Assembly: GCF_003931915.1 (NCBI RefSeq)
Contig: NZ_RSAA01000007.1
Coordinates: 62,001-126,000 of the forward strand
Direction: 5' to 3'
Source: Saccharopolyspora rhizosphaerae
Lineage (GTDB): Bacteria; Actinomycetota; Actinomycetes; Mycobacteriales; Pseudonocardiaceae
DNA length: 64,000 nt
Every line of letters starts with the position of its first letter. Positions within the stretch are counted from its first letter, which is position 1. The position numbers and the translations under genes were made by a program. Below the pieces are notes generated by a model. That model did not search any database. It had not been told where the DNA came from and was given only the letters and a program-made list of their open reading frames with translations. Positions 48,386 to 56,341 of the stretch are shown here, in pieces.

Positions 48386-49723
48386 TCAGCCCTCCAGGGA
48401 GCTCTCCTTGGTCTCGCGGCTGGCGATCAGGGCGAACAGCGTGATCGCGCCGGCCACCGCCAGGTAGACACCGACCCAGCCCAGGCCGTAGGAACCGGCC
48501 AGCCAGGTGGCGATGTAGGGCGCGACCGAGGCGCCCAGCAGGCTGGCCACGTTGTAGGACACAGACGCGCCGGTGTAGCGCACCGCGGTCGGGAACAGCT
48601 CCGGCAGCAGGGCGCCCATCGGGCCGAAGGTCATGCCCATCAGGCCGAGCCCGACCACCAGGAACAGCACGGTCGCCACGGTCGAGTGGGCACCGAACCA
48701 CGGGCCCATGAGCAGGCCGAACACGATGATCGCGCTGGTGGTGACCACGAGCGTGGGACGACGGCCGTAGCGGTCGGCCAGCAGACCCGCGATCGGCACC
48801 GTGAGGCCGAAGAACACCACGCCGACCAGCAGCATCACCAGGAACGTGGAGCGCTCGTAGCCCAGGCCGCCCTCGGAGGTCCCGTAGGACAGCGAGAACA
48901 CCGTCATCAGGTAGAACAGCACGTAGGTCGCCAGCATGATGAACGTGCCCAGCACCAAGGCCTTGAAGTCGGTGCGGAAGACCTGCACGAACGGCACCTT
49001 CGCCCGCTCGTTCTTCTCCAGCACCTTCGCGAACGCCGGGGTTTCGCTCAGGCTCAACCGCACCCACAGGCCGACGACCACCAGCACCGCCGAGAGCAGG
49101 AACGGGATCCGCCAGCCCCAGGAGGCGAACGCGGCGTCGGACATGACGCCGGAGAGGACCAGGAACAGGCCGTTGGCGAAGAAGAACCCGATGGGCGCAC
49201 CCAGCTGCGGGAACGTGCCGAACAGCGCGCGTTTGCGCGGTGGCGCGTTCTCCGTCGCCAGGAGCGCCGCACCGCCCCACTCACCGCCCAGGCCCAGGCC
49301 CTGGCCGAACCGGCACAGCGCCAGCAGCAGCGGGGCGACGATGCCGATCTGCGCGTAACCCGGCAGCAGGCCGATCACCACGGTCGAAATGCCCATGGTC
49401 AGCAGCGAGGCCACCAGCGTCGCCTTGCGGCCGATGCGGTCGCCGAAGTGGCCGAACAGCGCCGAGCCGACCGGGCGCGCCACGAAGGCGATGCCGAAGG
49501 TCGCCAGCGAGTTCAGCGTCGCTGCCGCATCGTCCCCCGCCGGGAAGAAAAGGCTCGGGAAGACCAGCACCGCGGCCGTGGCGTAGACGTAGAAGTCGTA
49601 GAACTCGATCGAGGTGCCCACGAGGCTGGCGAGCACGACCTGTCGGGTCGAGTTGCGTGGAGCCTGCGGCCCCGATTCCCCGGAGCCCCGCACCTCTGGT
49701 GACGAGGCATGGCCGACAGTCAT
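48386..49723 (-). CDS. MFS transporter, metabolite:H+ symporter (MHS) type
   Basis: A 445-residue major facilitator with 12 predicted helices. Hallmarks of the MHS subgroup (KgtP/ShiA/ProP-like): SLVGTSIEFYDFYVYATAAVLVFP at helix 1, GHFGDRIGRKATLVASLL between helices 2 and 3, and LCRFGQGLGLGGEWGGAALLATENAP. Substrate would be a carboxylate, osmolyte or similar; it cannot be fixed from the sequence. The ATG at 49723 follows AGGAGG. It is 90 bp downstream of an alpha/beta hydrolase on the opposite side of no obvious promoter, so it is probably monocistronic. Confidence 0.9.
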   Translation of the reverse strand: MTVGHASSPEVRGSGESGPQAPRNSTRQVVLASLVGTSIEFYDFYVYATAAVLVFPSLFFPAGDDAAATLNSLATFGIAFVARPVGSALFGHFGDRIGRKATLVASLLTMGISTVVIGLLPGYAQIGIVAPLLLALCRFGQGLGLGGEWGGAALLATENAPPRKRALFGTFPQLGAPIGFFFANGLFLVLSGVMSDAAFASWGWRIPFLLSAVLVVVGLWVRLSLSETPAFAKVLEKNERAKVPFVQVFRTDFKALVLGTFIMLATYVLFYLMTVFSLSYGTSEGGLGYERSTFLVMLLVGVVFFGLTVPIAGLLADRYGRRPTLVVTTSAIIVFGLLMGPWFGAHSTVATVLFLVVGLGLMGMTFGPMGALLPELFPTAVRYTGASVSYNVASLLGASVAPYIATWLAGSYGLGWVGVYLAVAGAITLFALIASRETKESSLEG

Positions 49724-49813
49724 GTGCCGAACCTCCTGATTAACACGAACGGACGAACCCACCTTAACTCTCGGCGACCACGTCCCGAGACGGGGCTCCC
49801 GCATCGTGGGCGG

Positions 49814-50632
49814 TCAGGAGGCCAAGAAGTCCATGATCAGCGCCGTGACCCGAGCCGGGTTGTCCTCCTGGACGAGGTGGCCGGCCTGCGGGATCCACTC
49901 CAGCCGGGCGTGCGGGATGCGCCGCGCCAGCTCACGGCCTCGGTCGACCGGGAGCCACGTGTCCTCCTCGCCCCACCCGACGAGCACCGGGTGGTCGAGT
50001 TCGCCGTAGCGGTCCTCGACCTCGCGGGTGTAGCGCTCGTCGGCCTGGGCGATCTGCCGGTAGAACGCCGGCTGCCCCACCTCGCCGAGCCACGGCGCGA
50101 CCACCCGGTCCAGCACGTCCGGCCGCAGCTCCCGGTGCGCCGCGGTGCTCACGTAACCGCGCACCAGCGCCTCGTGCAGGTGCGGTGGCAGCTGGGCGAA
50201 CACCTCGGCGTTGGCGTTGACCAGCCGGAAGAAGTCCGAGCCCCACGGCCGGACGCTGACCGCGTCGAGCAGCGCCAGCCGCCGGTACTTCACCCCGTCC
50301 AGCAGCGCGCTGCGCAGCGCCACGGCCCCGCCGAAGTCGTGCGCGACCACCGAAGGTTCGTTGAGGCCGCAGTGGCGCAGCAGGCCGGTGAAGACCTCCT
50401 GCTGCGCCGCCAGCGACACGTCCTGCCCCTCGAACTTCTCCGAGGTGCCGTACCCGGGCATGTCCCACAGGTGGACGCGGTAGTGCGCGCTCAGCGCGTT
50501 CGCCACGTCCCGCCACACGAACGAGGAGAACGGCGTCCCGTGCATCAGGACGACCGACTCCCCCTCCCCGAAGCTGTCCCAGCGCACCTCGCCGTGCGGC
50601 GAGTCGTACACCTCGGTCAGTTCCCAGCCCAT
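49814..50632 (-). CDS. Alpha/beta-fold hydrolase
   Basis: A 272-residue hydrolase resembling haloalkane dehalogenase/epoxide hydrolase-type enzymes. The oxyanion HGTPFSSFVWRDV, then the nucleophile elbow VVAHDFGGAVAL with Asp (D at the G-x-D-x-G-G-like position), so an ester intermediate on Asp rather than Ser is likely; the catalytic acid is near GWGEEDTWLP and the histidine in AGHLVQED. ATG 50632 follows GGAGGTGGGG. It lies 41 bp downstream of the molybdopterin enzyme gene and may share its transcript. Confidence 0.88.
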   Translation of the reverse strand: MGWELTEVYDSPHGEVRWDSFGEGESVVLMHGTPFSSFVWRDVANALSAHYRVHLWDMPGYGTSEKFEGQDVSLAAQQEVFTGLLRHCGLNEPSVVAHDFGGAVALRSALLDGVKYRRLALLDAVSVRPWGSDFFRLVNANAEVFAQLPPHLHEALVRGYVSTAAHRELRPDVLDRVVAPWLGEVGQPAFYRQIAQADERYTREVEDRYGELDHPVLVGWGEEDTWLPVDRGRELARRIPHARLEWIPQAGHLVQEDNPARVTALIMDFLAS

Positions 50633-50673
50633 CCCCACCTCCGCAGTCGTGATCACCCGGTCGACGTGACGCC

Positions 50674-53031
50674 TCAGACGACCGCTTCCTCCTCGTCGGG
50701 CGTGTCGTCGGCCCGGAGCGGGAGGGCCGCGAAGGCGGCCGGCGGCTCCTGCCAGCTGGTCGCCGAAGCGCCGTCGCGCACGGCCTTCCAGACGCGTTCC
50801 GGCGTGGTCGGCATGTCGATGTGCCGCACGCCCAGGTGCTTGAGCGCGTCGACGACGGCGTTCTGCACCGCCGGGGTGGAACCGACCGTCGCCGATTCGC
50901 CGATCCCCTTGGCGCCCAACGGGTTCAGCGGTGTCAACGTCTCGGTGTTGGTCACCTCGAAGGACGGCAGGTCCGCCGCGGAGGGGATCGTGTAGTCGGC
51001 CAGGGTCCCGGTCTCCGGGTTGCCCTCGGCGTCGAAGGTGACCTGCTCCCACAGCGCCTGGGCGATGCCCTGCGCGGCGCCGCCGTGCTGCTGCCCGCGC
51101 ACCAGCATCGGGTTGAGCACCCGCCCGCAGTCGTCGACCGCGATGTGCCGCAGCGGCGTGACCTGCCCGGTCTCGACGTCGACTTCCACGACCGACACGT
51201 GCGCGCCGAACGGGAAGGTCGCGCCGTCGGGCGCGAAGTCGACGTTCGCAGCCAGCCGCTCGCCCTCGCCCTCCGCGACCTCGACGAGGTCGGCCCAGGC
51301 CACCGTCGCGCTCGGCACGCCGGTCACGCCCAGCCCGCCGTCGGTGACCTCGATGTCGTCGACGTCGGCCTCCAGGCGGGAGGCCGCGAGCTCCTTGGCG
51401 CGCTGCAGCACCTCCGTACCCGCCTCGCGCACCGCGCTACCGCCGATCTGCAGCGAGCGGGAGCCGCCGGTCCCACCGCCGCGCGGCACCTCGGCGGTGT
51501 CGGACTGGATGAACTCGATCTTGTCCAGCGGGATGCCGAGCGTGTCGTTGACGATCATCGCGAACGCCGTCGCATGCCCCTGGCCGTGCGCGGAGGTGCC
51601 GACCCGGATGCGGGCGCCGTCGGCGTGCACCTCGACCTCGGCGTACTCACCCGAGCCGCCACCGGTGATCTCGACGTAGGCGGAGAGCCCGATGCCCAGC
51701 AGCTTGGGCTCGCCGGCTTCGACGCGGCGGGCCTGCTCCGCGCGCAGCTCCTCGTAGCCGGCCAGCCGCAACGCCTCGTCGAAGGGCACCGCGTACTCGC
51801 CGCTGTCGTAGGTGGCACCGGTCAGCGTCCGGTACGGGAAGCGCTCCGGGACCAGGAAGTTCCTGCGCCGCAACGCGGCCGGGTCCTCGCCCAGCTCGGC
51901 GGCGGCCAGGTCCACCATCCGCTCGACCATCGCCGCGGCCTCGGGACGCCCGGCACCGCGGAAGGCGCCGACGGGAGTGGTGTTGGTCAGCACGGCGACG
52001 CCGTCGTAGCTGATCTTCGGGATGTCGTAGACGGCCTGCGCCATGGTCCGGGTCGGGCCGAGCGCGAGCGATCCGCCGAAACCGGCGTAGGCACCGCAGT
52101 CTCCGATGACGCGGCAGCGCATGCCGACGATCTTCCCGTCGCGGCGCAGCCCGAGCTCGGCGTACTGCACCTGGGCGCGGCCGTGCGGCATGCCCTGCAT
52201 GTTCTCCGAGCGGCCTTCGACCCAGCGCACCGGCCGGCCCAGCCGCAGCGCGAGACCGACGGCCACCACGTGCTCGGAGATGGCTCCCGCCTTGCCGCCG
52301 AAACCACCGCCGACGTGCGGCGAGATGACCCGGACGCGGTCCTTGTCGAACCCGAAGGCCTTGGCCAGCCCGGCGCGCACGCCGTGCGGCATCTGGGTCG
52401 ACACGTGCACGGTGATGTCGTGGTCCCGGTCCGGCCCGCCCGGCTGGACGGCGACGGCGTTGCCCTCCAGCGGCACGACGGCGACGCGCTGGTTCTCGAT
52501 GCGCGCCCGCACCACCACGTCCGCGCCGTTTAGCGCGGAACCGCCTGCGCGGTCGCGGAACCCGGCGGCGACGTTGCTGCCGAGACCGGGGAACTGCAGC
52601 TCGGCGTCCTCGTCCAGCGCGCGTTCCGGATCGGTGACCACCGGCAGTTCGCGGTAGTCGACGTCGACGAGCTCGACCGCGTCGGCCACGGCCTCGGCGG
52701 ACTCACCGACGAGCACCGCGACGGGTTCGCCGACGAAGCGGACCCGGTCGGTGGCCAACGGCGGGCGGACGACCTGCGGGTTCACCTCGACGAAAGGCGG
52801 AGGCACCGGCAGGTCCAGGTCGGCGGCCGTGAAAGCGCCGACGATGCCGGGCGCTTCGGCCGCCGCCGAGGTGTCGATCCCGGCGATCTCGGCGTGCGCG
52901 ACGTGGGAGCGCACGAACCCGATGTGCAGCATGCCTTCGACGGCGAGGTTGCCGATGTAGGTGCCCTGACCGCGGAGCAGGTCGGGGTCTTCAACCCGCT
53001 GAACTTCAGTCCCCAGAAGTGAACCCACCAT
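50674..53031 (-). CDS. Xanthine dehydrogenase-family molybdopterin-binding large subunit
   Basis: A 785-residue molybdenum hydroxylase large subunit (CoxL/aldehyde oxidase type). Features: the N-terminal domain TEVQRVEDPDLLRGQGTYIGN; molybdopterin-binding GGGFGGKAGAIS; GAFRGAGRPEAA, which marks form II (not true CO dehydrogenase, AYRCSFR); QIGGSAVREAGTEV; and catalytic glutamate in GAKGIGESATVGSTPA. It should hydroxylate an aldehyde, purine or aromatic N-heterocycle. Neither the FAD (CoxM) nor the 2Fe-2S (CoxS) subunit gene is adjacent on either side, which is odd for the family. It is divergent from the Nramp-like transporter. Confidence 0.92.
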   Translation of the reverse strand: MVGSLLGTEVQRVEDPDLLRGQGTYIGNLAVEGMLHIGFVRSHVAHAEIAGIDTSAAAEAPGIVGAFTAADLDLPVPPPFVEVNPQVVRPPLATDRVRFVGEPVAVLVGESAEAVADAVELVDVDYRELPVVTDPERALDEDAELQFPGLGSNVAAGFRDRAGGSALNGADVVVRARIENQRVAVVPLEGNAVAVQPGGPDRDHDITVHVSTQMPHGVRAGLAKAFGFDKDRVRVISPHVGGGFGGKAGAISEHVVAVGLALRLGRPVRWVEGRSENMQGMPHGRAQVQYAELGLRRDGKIVGMRCRVIGDCGAYAGFGGSLALGPTRTMAQAVYDIPKISYDGVAVLTNTTPVGAFRGAGRPEAAAMVERMVDLAAAELGEDPAALRRRNFLVPERFPYRTLTGATYDSGEYAVPFDEALRLAGYEELRAEQARRVEAGEPKLLGIGLSAYVEITGGGSGEYAEVEVHADGARIRVGTSAHGQGHATAFAMIVNDTLGIPLDKIEFIQSDTAEVPRGGGTGGSRSLQIGGSAVREAGTEVLQRAKELAASRLEADVDDIEVTDGGLGVTGVPSATVAWADLVEVAEGEGERLAANVDFAPDGATFPFGAHVSVVEVDVETGQVTPLRHIAVDDCGRVLNPMLVRGQQHGGAAQGIAQALWEQVTFDAEGNPETGTLADYTIPSAADLPSFEVTNTETLTPLNPLGAKGIGESATVGSTPAVQNAVVDALKHLGVRHIDMPTTPERVWKAVRDGASATSWQEPPAAFAALPLRADDTPDEEEAVV

Positions 53032-53183
53032 GCGAAAACCCTATCCCTCCGGACGGACGGCGGCAGAGGTCGAAACCGCCTCACCGAGGGAGATCAACCC
53101 GATCCGAGGCGCTGGCATTCCCGCCTCACCGAATCGATTGACCGGCCTTGTTCGCGTGGGTAGCTTTCCACCACCTCGAGCAG

Positions 53184-53201
53184 GTTTCACAACTGTGAAA
53201 C
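53184..53201. promoter_or_regulatory. Palindrome upstream of Nramp-like gene
   Basis: GTTTCACA-AC-TGTGAAAC is an 18-bp dyad, perfect but for the two central bases, 45 bp before the Nramp-like start and 150 bp from the divergent molybdenum-enzyme start. It resembles operators of GntR/CRP-like regulators; no regulator gene is adjacent. Confidence 0.6.
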
Positions 53202-53246
53202 TGCACAGACCTCCCGCACAACTCCTAGGCACAAGGGAGTGCCCCG

Positions 53247-54650
53247 ATGGCAACCAAGGTCGCGATCGCTGAAAGCGATCCCTACCTCCTCACGGCCGAC
53301 GGCATCAAGGATCCGCCCACCGGCTGGGCAGGCAGCCTGCGCTACCTCGGCCCCGGGCTGATCGTCAGCGCCTCGATCGTCGGCTCCGGCGAGCTCATCG
53401 CCACCACCGCGCTGGGCGCGAAGGTGGGTTTCGTCCTGCTGTGGATGGTCATCCTGTCCACCGCCGTGAAGGTGGCCGTGCAGGCCGAACTCGCCCGGTG
53501 GACGATCCTCACCGGAAAACCCGCGCTGACCGGGTTCAACGAGGTACCGCCCAAGGTCGGCCGCGTCGGCTGGATCAACGTGCTGTGGATCCTCATGGCG
53601 CTGTCGAAGTTCTTGCAGATCGGCGGCATCGTCGGGGGCACCGCCTCCGCGCTGAGCTTGTTGATCCCGGTGGGCGGCGAACCGCTCAGCGCCACCTCGC
53701 TGGGCGTGTGGACGGCCATCGTCGTCGCCGGCAGCATCGCGCTGCTGTACTCCAACAGCTACAGCCTCATCGAGCGCGGCGCGTTCGCGCTGGTGGTGGT
53801 GTTCTCCATCGCCACCGTGGTGATCGCGCTGGGGCTGCCGTTCACGCCGTTCAGCTACGGGGCCGACGACGTGCTCGGCGGCCTGACCTTCACCATCCCG
53901 GCGGGCGCGATCGGCGCCGCGGTGGCGATGTTCGGCATCACCGGTGTCGGCGCCGACGAGATCACCTTCTACACCTACTGGTGCGTCGAGAAGGGCTACG
54001 CCCGTTGGGTCGGCCCGAACGACGGCAGCCCGGAGTGGAAGGCGCGCGCGCAGGGCTGGATCCGCGTCATGTACAAGGACGTCTTCGTCTCGTGGATCAT
54101 CTACACGGTCGGCACGCTGGCGTTCTTCATCATGGGCGCGGCGGTGCTCCACCCGCAGGGCCTGGTGCTCGAGGGCAACGAGATGATCACCACGCTCTCG
54201 CAGATGTACACCGACGTGATCGGTGAGTGGGCGGCCGTCGGCTTCCTGGTCGGTGCGATCGCGGTGCTCGGGTCCACGCTGTGGGCCTCGATCCCGAGCT
54301 GGTCGCGGATGTACACCAACGTGCTGGCCACGCTCGGCGTGCTGGACTGGAACGACGCCGCGGTCCGGGAGAAGTGGATCCGCGGCTGCATCGTGGTGCT
54401 GCCGATCCTGTGGGGCGCGACGTACCTGTCGGTCTCCTCGCCGGTGGTGATGGTGCAGATCGGTGGCATCGCGACCGGCATCTTCCTGCCCGCGGTGGTC
54501 TTCGCGACCTGGTACCTGTGCAAGACCCAGGTCGACCCGGAGCTGCGCGGCGGACGCTGGTTCAACGTCGTGCTCCTGGTCAGCAGCATCGCCATCGTGC
54601 TGCTCGGTCTCTACACCCTGCTCAAGGTCTTCGGCCTCGACGTCGAGTAG
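53247..54650 (+). CDS. Nramp-like transporter with altered metal site
   Basis: A 467-residue polytopic protein of the Nramp superfamily, 11 or 12 helices. The family frame LGPGLIVSASIVGSGELIATTALGAKVGF is plain, but the metal-coordinating DPGN of helix 1 reads GSGE, and the helix-6 MPH reads VGA (GITGVGADEITFYTYW). Such non-canonical members are often labelled divalent metal transporters though the ligands are absent, so another substrate is likely. The ATG at 53247 has GGGAG upstream. It is followed 36 bp later by a GNAT and a C-S lyase gene, which may be cotranscribed. Confidence 0.87.
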   Translation: MATKVAIAESDPYLLTADGIKDPPTGWAGSLRYLGPGLIVSASIVGSGELIATTALGAKVGFVLLWMVILSTAVKVAVQAELARWTILTGKPALTGFNEVPPKVGRVGWINVLWILMALSKFLQIGGIVGGTASALSLLIPVGGEPLSATSLGVWTAIVVAGSIALLYSNSYSLIERGAFALVVVFSIATVVIALGLPFTPFSYGADDVLGGLTFTIPAGAIGAAVAMFGITGVGADEITFYTYWCVEKGYARWVGPNDGSPEWKARAQGWIRVMYKDVFVSWIIYTVGTLAFFIMGAAVLHPQGLVLEGNEMITTLSQMYTDVIGEWAAVGFLVGAIAVLGSTLWASIPSWSRMYTNVLATLGVLDWNDAAVREKWIRGCIVVLPILWGATYLSVSSPVVMVQIGGIATGIFLPAVVFATWYLCKTQVDPELRGGRWFNVVLLVSSIAIVLLGLYTLLKVFGLDVE

Positions 54651-54686
54651 GGAAATTCCGGTGGACGCGGCGGAGAAGATCGTCGT

Positions 54687-55178
54687 GTGCACACCGAGTT
54701 CGAGATCCGCGCCGAGGCGGTCGACGGGCCGCTCGCCCTCTCCCTGCTGCGCGAGTACACCGAGGAGGTGGCGAGCCGGTACCACGGCCGCCCGGTCACC
54801 CGGGCCGAGGTGGACGAGGCCCTGGCCGAGGACCCCGACGACGGGTTGCACCCGCCGGCCGGGGTCTTCCTGGTCGCTCGCGACGGACCGGGTGCCGTCG
54901 GGTGCGCGGGCCTGCGCGCACTGGCCCCGGGGATCGCCGAGCTGAAGCGGATGTACGTCCGGCCCGCCGCCCGGCGGCGCGGGCTCGGTGGCGTGCTCCT
55001 CGACGCGGTCGAGGAGCGCGCCACATCGCTCGGCCACCGCACCATCCGCCTCGACACCCGCTCCGACCTGGTCGAAGCCCGCAAGCTCTACGCCCAGCAC
55101 GGCTACCACGAGATCCCGGCTTACAACCACGCCCGCTACGCCTCACACTGGTTCGAGAAGCACCTGTGGAGAGGATGA
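54687..55178 (+). CDS. GNAT-family N-acetyltransferase
   Basis: A 163-residue acetyltransferase. Acetyl-CoA motif A is LKRMYVRPAARRRGLGGVLLDAVEERA (about residues 91-117; R/Q-x2-G-x-G/A as RRGLGG), and motif B LYAQHGYHEIPAYN follows. It belongs to the small GNATs that modify amino acids or metabolites; the acceptor is not recognisable. The GTG at 54687 has GGAGAAG. Its stop overlaps the start of the C-S lyase (ATGA), so the two are coupled. Confidence 0.9.
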   Translation: MHTEFEIRAEAVDGPLALSLLREYTEEVASRYHGRPVTRAEVDEALAEDPDDGLHPPAGVFLVARDGPGAVGCAGLRALAPGIAELKRMYVRPAARRRGLGGVLLDAVEERATSLGHRTIRLDTRSDLVEARKLYAQHGYHEIPAYNHARYASHWFEKHLWRG

Positions 55179-56341
55179 TCGTGGGCAACGCTTTCGACGC
55201 GGTGACCGTCGAGGACCTGCGTGCGCGCGGGGGTCTCAAGTGGACGCTGCACGGGGACGCCCTCGGCGCCTTCGTCGCGGAGATGGACTTCGGCACCGCA
55301 CCGGCCGTGCTCGAAGCCCTGCACGAGGGTGTCGACTCGCTCAACTTCGGCTACCTGCCGCCACCTCTGGCGGCCGAGATGTCCCAGGCCTGCGCCGACT
55401 ACCAGGCGCAGCGCTACGGCTGGCAGGTCGCGCCGGAGCGGGTGCACCCGATCCCGGACGTCATCCGGGCGCTGACGCTGACCATCGAGCACTTCAGCGA
55501 GCCCGGCAGCGCGGTCATCCTGCCCACGCCCGCCTACATGCCGTTCCTGAAGGTCCCCGGCGGAATGGGTCGGGAGCTCATCACCGTCCCGGCGGTCGAC
55601 GACGGCGACGGCTTCGCGGTGGACCTGGACGGGCTGGACGCGGCGTTCCAGGCGGGCGGGAACCTGCTGGTGCTGTGCAACCCGCACAACCCGCTGGGCC
55701 GCGTGTTCACGGCCGACGAGCTGGCGGCGGTCTGCGAGGTCGTCGACCGCCACGGAGGCCGGGTGTTCGCCGACGAGATCCACGCGCCCCTGGTCTACCA
55801 GGGGCACCGGCACGTCCCCTACGCCTCGCTGTCGGACACCGCCGCCGGTCATGCGGTCACCGCGACCTCGGCGTCGAAGGCCTGGAACCTGCCCGGGCTC
55901 AAGTGCGCGCAGCTGGTCCTCTCCAACGACGCCGACGCCGCCACCCTGCACGCGTTGGGCCCGCACATCACCGATGGCGCGGCCAACCTCGGCGTCGTCG
56001 CCAACACCGCGGCCTACACCTCCGGGCAGCCGTGGCTGGAGGAGGTGCTGGACTACCTCGACGGGAACCGGCAAGCCGTCGCGTCGTTGCTGGCGGAGCA
56101 CCTTCCAGAGGTGGGCTACCGGCAGCCCGAGGGCACCTACCTGGCGTGGCTGGACTTCCGCGCGCTCGGCCTCGGTGACCACCCCGGCGAGTTCTTCCGC
56201 GACCACGCCGGGATCGTGCTCACCGACGGCCCCGCCTGCGGCGAGGAGGGACGCGGGCACGCCCGCCTCAACTTCGCCACCCCGCGCCCGATCCTCGAAC
56301 GCATCGTCCTCGGCCTCGCCGAGGCGGTCCGCCGCCGCTGA
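55175..56341 (+). CDS. MalY/PatB-type cystathionine beta-lyase (C-S lyase)
   Basis: A 388-residue PLP fold-type I aminotransferase-like enzyme. Signatures: WVAEMDF-like FVAEMDFGTAPAVLEAL near the N terminus, CNPHNPLGRVFTADEL (pyridine-binding), VFADEIHAPLVYQGHRHVPYASL (Asp and phosphate region) and the Schiff-base lysine in TSASKAWNLPGLKCA. It cleaves the C-S bond of cystathionine or related cysteine conjugates to homocysteine (or thiol), pyruvate and ammonia. Coupled to the GNAT gene by overlap; ends without a gap against the convergent rhamnosidase. Confidence 0.93.
   Translation: MIVGNAFDAVTVEDLRARGGLKWTLHGDALGAFVAEMDFGTAPAVLEALHEGVDSLNFGYLPPPLAAEMSQACADYQAQRYGWQVAPERVHPIPDVIRALTLTIEHFSEPGSAVILPTPAYMPFLKVPGGMGRELITVPAVDDGDGFAVDLDGLDAAFQAGGNLLVLCNPHNPLGRVFTADELAAVCEVVDRHGGRVFADEIHAPLVYQGHRHVPYASLSDTAAGHAVTATSASKAWNLPGLKCAQLVLSNDADAATLHALGPHITDGAANLGVVANTAAYTSGQPWLEEVLDYLDGNRQAVASLLAEHLPEVGYRQPEGTYLAWLDFRALGLGDHPGEFFRDHAGIVLTDGPACGEEGRGHARLNFATPRPILERIVLGLAEAVRRR

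Noticed and set aside
50674..53031. Carbon monoxide dehydrogenase large subunit
   Set aside because: The active-site loop reads GAFRGAGRPEA, the form II type, and no coxM or coxS gene is adjacent, so CO oxidation is not supported.
53247..54650. Canonical MntH manganese transporter
   Set aside because: DPGN and MPH metal-site motifs are both absent.
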